Below the pieces are notes generated by a model. That model did not search any database, had not been told where the DNA came from, and saw only the letters and a program-made list of their open reading frames with translations. Source: Barthelona sp. PCE (taxonomy: Eukaryota; Metamonada: BaSk clade). Taken from it: 64,000 nucleotides of DNA. A program made the translations under genes and the position numbers. Location of the stretch: contig JAUFOR010000008.1 in the NCBI GenBank assembly GCA_040285745.1, positions 1,860,001 to 1,924,000 of the forward strand, given 5' to 3'. Positions within the stretch are counted from its first letter, which is position 1. The number at the start of each line of letters is the position of its first letter. Shown in pieces: positions 37,301-45,266 of the stretch.

Positions 37301-37473
37301 AGACAACAAATGGTCCTTCATCCGGAATTTCTTCACTATCTCGTTTATCCTCAAATACAGGTTCAGAAGCATCGTCGTACTGGTTCCTAGGGTTCAAAAA
37401 CAACGTTCAACAGCTGGTTGGTGTCATGGATGTTGTAGGATTCACCTCAATTGTCGAAGAAGAATCCTGTTAG
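34393..37473 (+). CDS. N-acylated helical-repeat protein, possibly EFR3-like
   Basis: The product is 1,026 residues, starting MGACFSRP. Gly2 with Ser6 is a myristoylation signal, and Cys4 next to it suits palmitoylation, so the protein is probably tethered to the plasma membrane. Almost the whole length (about 20-850) is alpha-helical and Leu/Phe-rich in HEAT-like fashion. The tail is disordered and Ser/Thr-rich (about 930-1000). EFR3, the acylated HEAT-repeat anchor of PI4-kinase, has this layout and length and similar N-terminal phrasing (LPRLSSFLVRN). I see no decisive motif, so the assignment is tentative. Confidence 0.35.
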   Translation: MGACFSRPLESRISSFLSSEDVQTRLPRLSSFLVRNIDIIPAFLQQFTRQFCDVANDRNYSSVFNGICLISTVAEEFCKEYDDNVVVALNLCICRVISSYFQVLQLELAVMENTIPPNLIRCQNAMVSLLNNVTRLSTFESIIDTVHDDLCIFLSIPVKFSSQLQLPNILSVTNKIVVRLAKHNVMGLAFRLIEELYVRAIFFRKTDFRFIRQNLLKVITALHIEKSMAMLEEYYDIVMRGLVDTIQLSVPHDFSSLSKLFGTTNFLFKDNHLFELYKTMNPSYPVLEFLLPPILTDSNMFFCLVCEKSEQFLNFAVRYLNNPELEMDNKLEYCKGRISQLLHVMHMFLFVIFQFGKNNHFRDLFKEVIRCDKLKKRALENMDEDDVNFPKTHEGIAEMFQLNYIWIIKIFLSIFANLHRFIMCIHSLGQKRKFVLLKNFSYYFFSFIVVMFANTNYVSFLGKQILLMYRKERDPKLLSIIEDIPCILFIRDFEFNEVLLPLIANYGPKDVNLIFFIYSFLGTSLKEIPFENLMENLHAFDDGGFYSQFFENCPHFNVPGLLFRFCFSTHGQISLLHYLSNSLNIDKYGSFTSRLIKYDIIYLRNVRDFLFVSTEIPLSVMRKMSVEFGDILDQILKDLLNELPTRITISNYAHSIYAICSLFSFLYMLQTTPNSKVLKQYIFDTKPYYRTIALSMFFDCCVSTPAQMLPNLPSVISNGLIRYNLDRYDPLWVELFFQKPLANTHQVSILAKENNLSSTQLKAFFKKIRSEYMNQEFRHHIDGDLLEVRAYIKSQEFSRRMNQKSCKKEVLIRELNVVFPTLRYDRQIKPNTRLVNVPVRTENVVPNNINENWKLELSTKFLFLGHNSDLDIWSSDDDASMGYFTPDMLDHFNLKNSQKKILHFIRNNVTERRLIQEAHMYHLHVEQERLQSVSPEEIRRQIDELFVMSIESMNIDTLDDDIFTETSERETTNGPSSGISSLSRLSSNTGSEASSYWFLGFKNNVQQLVGVMDVVGFTSIVEEESC

Positions 37474-37508
37474 TGTGATCATTTATTTAATTTAAATCAT
37501 TTTTAATC

Positions 37509-40265
37509 TTACTCTCTTGTAAATTGTTTTAAGTGTGCAAAGGTTCGCTTTTGAAGGCCTGGAGGCGCTTGTCTTGATGGCTGCACCTGCTGTACTAATG
37601 GAGCTGTCTGTCTTTGTGAATCGTTTCTTCTTGGCATTTCATTTCTTCTAGGTGCATCATTTCTTCTAGGTGGATCATTTCTTCTTGGCACTTCAATAGG
37701 TGTGAGCGGAGACGGTAGATCCACTGTGCGTGGGTAACATGTTGAGAAAACATCAAGATACTGACGAGAAAAATCATACAGCGTCATGAAAAGGTTTGGG
37801 TAAAGCAGCGACCAAAATCTGAAATGATACTCATCTTCTGGCAGTACCTTCTCCTCCATCTCCTCGTAAAACTCCTCCTTGTGTGCGTTCTTGTTGCGAA
37901 TCAGCCGCACCAGGTCACGAACAAGGCAGAAGTCGTAGCGAACATTTGAATTTTCACAGATTTTTCCAATTAGCTTAGGAATCGGTTCCGACCAGTTAAG
38001 AGTGCTTGCACGCTTTGACTTGTTTCTCATGATGATTCCCTGTGTTCTGCTGTAGTATTCAAGACTATTAAGCAGATTGAAATCCTCATTTCGTCGCATG
38101 TTCATAAGAATATCCGAAAATTGGGTGATAAAATTCATACATTGAGCGTATGACCAAAAAAGAGGGTGGTTACGAGCAAATGTAAGGTCACTCCTGAGAT
38201 TCGGCTTGGGGTGAGTTAAGTTAAACACAAGGTGGACCGCCATCTGACCTTTTCCGCTCTCCTGATAAAACTTGCTTGTGAGGAGAGAGTTGAACTGTCG
38301 CTCGTTATTCAAGATACGACTTTGACGGCGGGATATCGCGGTTCCATACAAGTGATCACCGCCAGTAAGCATGTAATACACTAATAAACCGAAGGAGTAC
38401 ACATCGACCTTGTAGTTCAGGGCAACGCTCTTATCGAGTTCTCCGGCCTGGCTCAGCAGGATCTCACGTGCGCGCCATCCCTGTGAGCCAACGCTGTTTG
38501 TCTCAAACGAATCTTCCTCTAAGCACTTTGCGACGCCCATGTCGCTCAGTTTGGCAATGCTCCCTCCATCAAAAAGTAGTATGTTCTGCGGCTTAATATC
38601 ACGGTGAACTATATGCAGCTGGTGGAGGAAGTGGAGGCCTCTCATAATGTGCTGGATCCATTGGAGCACCTGACTCATGCTGATGATTGACTTCCGATGT
38701 ATGAATATTGAAGAAATGGGTGCACCTGCCCTGTTGAAGAGGCTGCGCTCGTCCCTGAGCACCAATATCTCATCTGGTGAGGCTGTGCTACTCGCAACAA
38801 GTTCCAAACGCTGTTCAACGCTCATAAGACCAAGATCAGGCAGCAAATTATCGAGTGAGTGATTTGCGCGCTCGAGAACAAGGTATATCAGACCCTCGCG
38901 CTCGCGGTGTCCAAAATATCGCACAATATTAGGATGTTCGTCCGCTTTGATAAGGATATTCGTCTCCTCATCATTGAATGTATGTGAGCTCATACGCTTG
39001 ATGGCTACCTCACGCTCTCCCATCTTGCCGCCAAAAACGACTGTACCAAGAGAGCCAACTCCAATCTTGTCCTTGAGGTCGAGTGTAAAGAATCCAAAAT
39101 CTTTGGTATCTGCATCAAGAACGACGGCAGGTTTTGATTGTGGGAGCAAGTTTCGCAATGAGTTCGCCTTTGCGATGATCTTGTTCATCGATACCATCGT
39201 CGATAAAGCAACAACGACGATGCTGATAATTAGACCAAGAACAACAGCGACAATAATATGCATGGTCCACGAAGGTCCGCTGCTCGGTTTGAAGGGCTCT
39301 GTTGGCTTGAAGGGCTCTGTGGGATGGTTGGGTTTGTTTGTATCTCCCGAGAGAACTACAGAAAATATATTGGGGTCAACTAGTTTCAACGTCTCGCCTG
39401 CAAAACCAGATTCTGGGGCTGGGGCGAGTACACGGCTACCGTCTTCGGCCCGAATCACCTGCAACATGGCGTAGTTGTCCTCGTCGTAGCAGAGATCGAC
39501 CATACTGACCGTCGGTCCTTGCAATACTGAGTTGACATTGGAGAAGTATATACTGGCGACTGGAAGCGATTTAAAGTCCACCTTCCACACTGGCTTGCCG
39601 AAAACACTGAGCAGGGCCATAGACCCGTTGTTGTAAATTCTTAAATTCCGCACGGCGTTTGAGTATGTATTTGTGTTGATACCAGGTGACGAAATGTGAA
39701 AAAGCTCTGAAGCCCAGTTGGGGGCGGCAGAAGCTGTTTCCCAAGCCTCAACTGTGATCTCTGAAATGGTGAGGAGCATCGCGCTTGATGAGATTGCATT
39801 TTCTGGAGTAAGGTTGAGTAGGGTTTCTTCAACACGCCCAGTAAGCATATCCAGAATGAGGAACCCGTCTCTTTTGCGTGATGTTATGACAATGCCCTCC
39901 TCAGGTATTGAAATCGGAGTTTGGGTAGACATCTGCCATACGTCAGAACTCATGGCGTATACGCTATCTGAGTTGTACTTGAGGTACATAGTACCGTCTA
40001 CGCCTGCATATACTTGATCAGAAACATCGTAACTAGAGGCTGTGGAATTTTTGAGTCGTGTACTCCATACATAACGACCTGTGCCTGCTTCAAGCCCGTA
40101 TAGTGTGCCGTCAAGCGTGAGAACAATGAGCATTGGCCCAGAAAGACGACCTGGAACGAGAGTTCCAGAATCTGTGTCAATTGAATGACACTGTGCAGTT
40201 TGTGCAAACATAAGCACCACGCAACACAATAATGACACAAGAAAGATGTGCGAATACTTGTTCAT
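37509..40265 (-). CDS. IRE1: IRE1, ER unfolded-protein sensor kinase/RNase
   Basis: The product is 918 residues. A signal peptide (about 1-26) precedes a PQQ-like beta-propeller lumenal sensor with LDGTLYGLEAGTGRYVWS, then a Pro-rich linker. A membrane span lies at about 334-360. The kinase (about 395-705) has VAIK, HRDIKPQN (about 551) and DMG in place of DFG, as in plant IRE1. The KEN RNase domain follows; its Tyr and the Asn/His of RNKNAH (about 791) match human Tyr892, Asn906 and His910. IRE1 splices a transcription-factor mRNA and degrades ER mRNAs under stress. Oddities are a long insert between kinase lobes and tandem RRND-type repeats in the tail. Confidence 0.93.
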   Translation of the reverse strand: MNKYSHIFLVSLLCCVVLMFAQTAQCHSIDTDSGTLVPGRLSGPMLIVLTLDGTLYGLEAGTGRYVWSTRLKNSTASSYDVSDQVYAGVDGTMYLKYNSDSVYAMSSDVWQMSTQTPISIPEEGIVITSRKRDGFLILDMLTGRVEETLLNLTPENAISSSAMLLTISEITVEAWETASAAPNWASELFHISSPGINTNTYSNAVRNLRIYNNGSMALLSVFGKPVWKVDFKSLPVASIYFSNVNSVLQGPTVSMVDLCYDEDNYAMLQVIRAEDGSRVLAPAPESGFAGETLKLVDPNIFSVVLSGDTNKPNHPTEPFKPTEPFKPSSGPSWTMHIIVAVVLGLIISIVVVALSTMVSMNKIIAKANSLRNLLPQSKPAVVLDADTKDFGFFTLDLKDKIGVGSLGTVVFGGKMGEREVAIKRMSSHTFNDEETNILIKADEHPNIVRYFGHREREGLIYLVLERANHSLDNLLPDLGLMSVEQRLELVASSTASPDEILVLRDERSLFNRAGAPISSIFIHRKSIISMSQVLQWIQHIMRGLHFLHQLHIVHRDIKPQNILLFDGGSIAKLSDMGVAKCLEEDSFETNSVGSQGWRAREILLSQAGELDKSVALNYKVDVYSFGLLVYYMLTGGDHLYGTAISRRQSRILNNERQFNSLLTSKFYQESGKGQMAVHLVFNLTHPKPNLRSDLTFARNHPLFWSYAQCMNFITQFSDILMNMRRNEDFNLLNSLEYYSRTQGIIMRNKSKRASTLNWSEPIPKLIGKICENSNVRYDFCLVRDLVRLIRNKNAHKEEFYEEMEEKVLPEDEYHFRFWSLLYPNLFMTLYDFSRQYLDVFSTCYPRTVDLPSPLTPIEVPRRNDPPRRNDAPRRNEMPRRNDSQRQTAPLVQQVQPSRQAPPGLQKRTFAHLKQFTRE
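37610..37690 (-). repeat. short tandem repeats in the IRE1 tail
   Basis: Four or five copies of a degenerate unit encode PRRND/PRRNE near the C-terminus. They lie after the KEN domain and are basic, possibly binding RNA or membrane. Confidence 0.65.
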
Positions 40266-40495
40266 GATGCGAATATGTAAGAAATCTTTTCTACAACCGC
40301 TTTCACAATTTTTCGCTTTCTCATCGTTGACATATTCTTAAAGTTATTGTTTTCAGTGTGATGGGGTCTTTGTTTCAAGTATGTTGTGGTTAATAGTTTC
40401 TTTTCCTTTTGTTTGTTTGTGGGTCTTTTTTGTATTTGATGAACGTTTATCAGGGCACACGTGACATTGATTGGGTCTGCTTGCCTTGCGTCTAT

Positions 40496-41434
40496 ATGTC
40501 TAAACATAGAGATCGCGTTTCTTTAGTATGTTCTAGTTTTCTTTGCTTCTTCTTCCTTGTTCTCCTCTTTCTAGAGATTGTGGCCATTGTTTCCACGTTC
40601 CTTCCCTTTGCATATCATGGAATTCCGGCCGAAAATTGGTTTACAGTTGAAGCTCTTGAAAAGCCAATTCTGAAGGCCGATGTTGAAGTTATCGTATCAT
40701 ACTTTGGGTTCCAAGCGCATCTATTCACTGCGAAGCATGCGGCAGCTATTCTATCATACAGAAAAGTTTATCCATCATCTTCAGTAATTCTGGTAACACC
40801 CAGCATCATTTCGTATGATTTTGATGGTATTGATGTGTTTAGAGAGAACAATATCACTGTTTACTATATGGGGATACCATATATGCAGTCAAAGACCAGT
40901 CATGAGAAATTAAAAAGAATGCAGTATATGTCACCTCTACAAAAAGCTTTGCTCACAATGGATGTACTCCACCAATGTGATCCGACAACGTGCATCTATG
41001 TTCACAGCGATATTGTACTGCAGGACAGAGTTCCATCTTCGCAATTCATTGCACAGCATCCAGAATCAAAATCATGCGCTCTCCGCATTAATAAGTCTTA
41101 TGCGAAGCGTCTTGTAGCTCTTAGCTCGGATGACGACGTGCTGGAGAGAATGAGCGTTCTATATGCACTGAAACAGGAAGAATTGTTCATTGCAAATGAT
41201 GTGTTTTTTCCACTTGCGCTTAAAGACATCAAAAACTACTTTTATGTGACGGATATCGGTGGGAGGGCGTTCTTAGACAATGTGTTTGCAAACCTTCTGA
41301 TGAGACAAACCGTTGGTATCTCTTTTTATGCTTTCAAATCAAAAGAGTGTAGTCCAATGGAAGGATCTGTCTTTAGCAGTGTTTTAAAAGCGACTGGTAT
41401 ACCAATGGGATCCGGTAACGGTTGCAAAACATAA
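40496..41434 (+). CDS. type II membrane protein with a possible GT-A-like lumenal domain
   Basis: The product is 312 residues from the ATG at 40496; the frame is open to 40409. A short basic cytosolic N-terminus is followed by a signal anchor (about 9-37: VSLVCSSFLCFFFLVLLFLEIVAIV). The lumenal domain (about 40-312) has alternating strands and helices, including ADVEVIVSYFGFQAHLF, SSVILVTPSII and TCIYVHSDIVLQDR. The last resembles the DxD-containing strand of GT-A glycosyltransferases, but only one Asp is in place. Golgi type II enzymes have this topology. It is transcribed divergently from IRE1, 230 bases away. No specific family could be named. Confidence 0.5.
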   Translation: MSKHRDRVSLVCSSFLCFFFLVLLFLEIVAIVSTFLPFAYHGIPAENWFTVEALEKPILKADVEVIVSYFGFQAHLFTAKHAAAILSYRKVYPSSSVILVTPSIISYDFDGIDVFRENNITVYYMGIPYMQSKTSHEKLKRMQYMSPLQKALLTMDVLHQCDPTTCIYVHSDIVLQDRVPSSQFIAQHPESKSCALRINKSYAKRLVALSSDDDVLERMSVLYALKQEELFIANDVFFPLALKDIKNYFYVTDIGGRAFLDNVFANLLMRQTVGISFYAFKSKECSPMEGSVFSSVLKATGIPMGSGNGCKT

Positions 41435-41664
41435 CCCTCAAGATAGTATGGAAAGCATGTTATTTCGATAAATGAAGTTGTTCAATATATAAATATATTC
41501 AATATATCACCATTGAAAGGTTCTTTATTTATAAAGTAAAAAGATGATGACTAAAAAAATTTCTATTGCCACTTTTAAAGTACGCTTACATGTTGTGGGG
41601 TTTATGTGATATTTAATATATTCCTGAGAGCGGAATAGAGCGTGCATCAATTCAGAAAAGCGTT

Positions 41665-41673
41665 TCATTTTTC
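41665..41673 (+). promoter_or_regulatory. initiator-like TCATTTTTC before the coiled-coil gene
   Basis: TCATTTTTC lies 28-36 bases before the ATG at 41701, at a distance similar to that before ZMYND10 and UTP11. Confidence 0.35.
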
Positions 41674-41700
41674 ATCCCCTTATCAAGGCAGTATAACAAT

Positions 41701-42811
41701 ATGAGCCACATTGAGGATCAGATTGCTACTCTTCAGCACACCTTAGACGTACGTAACACATCTAAATACTCTCACATTGGAAGAATTTTTTCTACACTAT
41801 CCAGCACTATTTAATGATTTTCTTTAACAGAGGAGGATGTGTAATTGTTGTAGAAATAGAACAATTTTAAACATCATACTAGCACCTAGTAATTCTGCGA
41901 TTATCTTATTCAATATACTTGGATAGCATTTGCATCACGGAGATTTCTCTGAAATCACCATCGAAAAGCATTTTTGTTGAGTGATGACTCACAGTTTTGA
42001 AATATTTAAGGAGGTTCTTCACATTAGAAAATGAGGGTATTTTTACATGTTTTACACTAATATTTAGCAACATATTTCGAGTGGAAGCTACTTGAAGGCA
42101 CAGAAATGCAAGGATCAGATCTTAGTGCTGCAAAAGCAGCTTGAGCAGTTCGAGATCAGCTCCATGAATCATGAACATGATCAAGCACTAACCCATCTCA
42201 AGGACGAGCAGGCTCTGCGCTTCCGAGAGTTTCAACGCAAATGGAAGCAAATATTTGCATCTATTCAGGATGATGCTGAAGAGCATCGTGCCCAATTAAT
42301 TGCTAAGCATGAAAATGAACGTCAGTGCGTTTTAGAAGCTTTTGAATTTGAATCACAGAACAAGACTGTTAAGTTCTCTTCTGAACTTATTAATTATCGT
42401 CGTGTTGAAGGTGTTTTAGCTAAACAAGAAAAGTTTGCTGAGGCAGCTGAAATCAAGAAGAAAGCTGATGATTTACAGGCTCTTGAAGAAGAGAGGTATC
42501 TCATTAACAGAGAGAATGCCTTGAAGAATCGCATGAAACATCTAATTAAGAGACAGAAGGTTGAATACTCTGCTCTCGATCAAAGATTGTTTAAAAAGCG
42601 TCAAGAAAGAGAAAAGACTCGTTTAGTTGAGCTCAATCAATTGAAACTACAAATCTCTAATGAAAAACATCAATTGAGACAGAAGCAGAGCCTAGAAATT
42701 ACTGCTCAAAAGAGAGCTAAATCACCTCAACGTGTTGGTTCACCTAACTCATCCAGACGCAGAAGCCCAGGTAGAAACACTCGTTCTCCCTATGCCACAC
42801 CTAAGAAGTAG
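41701..42811 (+). CDS. coiled-coil protein with one intron
   Basis: Exon 1 is 41701-41748 (MSHIEDQIATLQHTLD) and exon 2 is 42068-42811, joined in phase 0 to give 263 residues. Nearly all of it is coiled coil (about 1-220). A conserved-looking phrase at about residues 125-150 (RRVEGVLAKQEKFAEAAEIK, then KADDLQALEEER) occurs in cytoskeletal coiled-coil proteins of flagellated protists. The tail (about 225-263) is basic and Ser/Pro-rich (SPQRVGSPNSSRRRSPG) and looks like a phosphorylated or microtubule-binding end. The gene model rests on the GTACGT donor and the CTAAT-ATTT-AG acceptor, and on exon 1 sharing heptad character with exon 2. Confidence 0.7.
41749..42067 (+). other. intron of the coiled-coil gene
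   Basis: The intron is 319 bases, GTACGT at the start and CTAAT-ATTT-AG at the end. It is full of stops in all frames, and the flanking exons join in frame. The fused branch point and acceptor is the pattern known from Trichomonas and Giardia introns. Confidence 0.7.
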
Positions 42812-42947
42812 TGTATAATTTGTATGGTTTACCTAATAAATCAATGTATTTTCTCATCTTTTTACTGGAGTTAAAGATCCAACGCAAGGGAGGACGCCCT
42901 GTGAATCATATACCGCAGTTGCAAGTGCGTATTATTCTGATCATAGT

Positions 42948-43168
42948 CTAGGAATTTTTCAGAGCTTCAATAATGGCTTGCTCTCTATCTTCATCAAGAA
43001 TGTCGCGCCATTCTGACTGATACTGCTCAAATGCATCAGGGTTAAGCTGAGACACGTCCCATGAGCTCTGAAATTCATTAAACTCATCATCATCGTGTAG
43101 AAGGCCCTTAATAAGATCTGATGGTGTTGATGTCATACGATTAATGGCTTCTTTTAAAGATACAAATA
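42948..43168 (-). CDS. small acidic protein or terminal exon
   Basis: An open frame ends at 42948. From the internal ATG (43136) it encodes about 62 residues, very acidic, ending EDREQAIIEALKNS. The frame continues upstream through VSLKEAINR to 43168. There a good acceptor (CCAAC-TTAC-AG, with the same four-base spacing as the two other introns) suggests this is the last exon of a split gene. I could not find a first exon in phase: the nearby GTGAGT at 43212-43207 is in the wrong phase or meets stops. The function is unknown. Confidence 0.4.
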
Positions 43169-43270
43169 CTGTAAGTTGGTTGAAAAAGTGAAACAAGAAA
43201 AATTTGAAAACTCACTCCTTTATTGTTTTTAATGTATTCATAAACCTTCAACACCCGAATAAGATCCACA

Positions 43271-45061
43271 CTAATAGTTGACAACCATGACTTCGCATTC
43301 TGTAAGAAATTCTTGCATTTCAATCTTTTGACAATCAATATCAAAAGCAGTACATTCATCGTTCAATACCAGGGTGTGAGTAATGAAACTGAATTCATCC
43401 CAATTTAATTCAGCTGCAACTAAAACATTTGGTCTTGGTGAAAAAACTATTAATCCAGCGGCATAAAACAGTTCAGGGACATCTAAACATCTTATCTTCC
43501 TGTGTTCTTCAAAAACACAAATACAATGTGAGAAACAAACACTTTTTCCAATAAAAAAATTATTATGGTCAACAAATCCACCTGAATATTCAAAAATATC
43601 GTTCTCTACTTCATAACGCAAGATAGTGCAACCATTGATCAGAATTTCATCGGAATAAAATGGATTACACCTTATGGAAATTACATCTTGATGATACTCA
43701 AACACTCTTCTTAACATAACAATACCAACCGAATCACAAGCTAACATTGTTATCACCTTACCACTGTGCAACCAAAGAACATTGGCACAAATCTGAAAAT
43801 GCTTCTGTCTTTCAATATCACCAACATGCTTGCCATTGACAATCACTTTGAACTTATCATGAATTTTTTGGGTATAGACAATCAGATTCCTGTTGAAACG
43901 CGGAAGACCACACCGACATTCATTAATGGTTGTTGGAGATTCTCCAATCAAGAGGTCATCGATAAACAAATGATAACTGCTCCTTACTTTAACAAAAATG
44001 CTCTTGTGCCACTGATTGTCATCAAAAAACAACCTAGTCTGGAGATATCTGTCATCATCGGGTGCTTGTCTAAAGATAGTAATAACGTTATGGTAGAAAT
44101 CCCATTCTTCATACTTTCTCAAACACAAATCAGAAGTTTGATACTCATTATATGGTGAAACCTTAGTGAATGCCATAATTCCATGCGTATTATACTTGAC
44201 AACCGGATAAAAAATCGTGTCATCACCTTCTTCTTCACAAACAAAAATTTTGTTATCAAGCATTTTGAAATCCCACACTTCACAATACACTTTCCCATCA
44301 TAGTACCTGGGTTTTGGAACAACATACCCTTCATATCTAATGAAACATCTGCATCCTGACGGAATATCATAAGTCAATTCTATTCTTCTACTGAAAGTTT
44401 CTGAAAATCCAAAACATCCTTCATCATCTTTCATGACAAAACGATTGTTTCCAGGAGTTCTATCGAGTGCATGGTAATCCATATAAATGGTTGAATGGTC
44501 ATCAATAAACAAAGGTGCATCAGTCGAAAAATCTAATATGCATCCAATCTTTCTAATCTTAAAATTTATCCAATACGCGATTCCATCTTGAACTAAAATA
44601 TCGTTTTCTGTTTTTAATAAGGGTGATGTATAAGGGAAAGATTCCTTACTAATCAGATCTATTAAAACAATCGTTCTATTATCATTCCATCTTATCCACC
44701 ATTGCGAATTTAATAATTCACCATGTATTGTTATCTCCAACTCCTCAACATTATAATGCCCAACAGTTTCAAAAATGTTATCATTAAATCTGAACATTTC
44801 AATAAAAAAAATTTCTTCTTCATTAAATGCATATCTGTAAAATAAGGTTGAATCAAGCTTTGTGTTCAAAAATGATGAAGTTTTCTGTTTGAATAGCTCC
44901 AAAATGTTCATGAAAGGCGCTTTTATACCTTGATCCCTGATTGGTGAAATGCAACATATATCAAAAAAATTTAACTCATCATTGTTACTTTGAAGAATCA
45001 ACTGGTCCCCAAAGCGAGAACAAGAAAACTTTTCTCCACTTCTAACAATAGCCCTTGGCAT
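43271..45061 (-). CDS. orphan beta-rich protein, probable beta-propeller
   Basis: The product is 596 residues with no signal peptide or membrane span. It is a long series of short beta-strands rich in Phe, Ile, Tyr, Asp and Asn, with hairpin turns such as DDHST, NGKHVGD and HSGKVIT. The strand density and length suggest one or two beta-propellers, but there are no canonical WD or Kelch signatures. The composition (Ile/Asn/Phe-rich, AT-rich codons) differs from its neighbours. I recognise no family. It may be a rapidly evolving lineage-specific protein. Confidence 0.55.
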   Translation of the reverse strand: MPRAIVRSGEKFSCSRFGDQLILQSNNDELNFFDICCISPIRDQGIKAPFMNILELFKQKTSSFLNTKLDSTLFYRYAFNEEEIFFIEMFRFNDNIFETVGHYNVEELEITIHGELLNSQWWIRWNDNRTIVLIDLISKESFPYTSPLLKTENDILVQDGIAYWINFKIRKIGCILDFSTDAPLFIDDHSTIYMDYHALDRTPGNNRFVMKDDEGCFGFSETFSRRIELTYDIPSGCRCFIRYEGYVVPKPRYYDGKVYCEVWDFKMLDNKIFVCEEEGDDTIFYPVVKYNTHGIMAFTKVSPYNEYQTSDLCLRKYEEWDFYHNVITIFRQAPDDDRYLQTRLFFDDNQWHKSIFVKVRSSYHLFIDDLLIGESPTTINECRCGLPRFNRNLIVYTQKIHDKFKVIVNGKHVGDIERQKHFQICANVLWLHSGKVITMLACDSVGIVMLRRVFEYHQDVISIRCNPFYSDEILINGCTILRYEVENDIFEYSGGFVDHNNFFIGKSVCFSHCICVFEEHRKIRCLDVPELFYAAGLIVFSPRPNVLVAAELNWDEFSFITHTLVLNDECTAFDIDCQKIEMQEFLTECEVMVVNY

Positions 45062-45222
45062 GAATATAAAATATAGTTGTATGGAAAAAGTGTCAGAAAA
45101 ATAAACAGAGTGAGAGATGAATAGAGAAAAATAATACTACGTTTTTATGGTTAAAACTCTTTGTACATGTGATGTGGATATATCAAAACAGCTAAACCTG
45201 TTAATATTCCGTTATAGTGTTT

Positions 45223-45236
45223 TTAACCTTTTAAAC
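45223..45236 (+). promoter_or_regulatory. CCTTTT start-site element of the gene at 45267
   Basis: TTAACCTTTTAAAC lies 31-44 bases before the ATG at 45267. It argues for that start over the upstream in-frame ATG at 45147, which would lie outside the transcript. Confidence 0.45.
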
Positions 45237-45266
45237 TTTTGTTTTCCACATATACATTACGCTAAA

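Noticed and set aside
41543-41630. Possible C/D-box snoRNA (ATGATGA near 41543, CTGA near 41627)
   Set aside because: Only the two short boxes match. There is no complementary terminal stem, and such boxes are frequent by chance in AT-rich DNA.
43207-43212. GTGAGT as donor joining an exon to the acidic terminal exon (minus strand)
   Set aside because: The phase does not match the frame of the terminal exon; in the needed frame the upstream sequence has stops.
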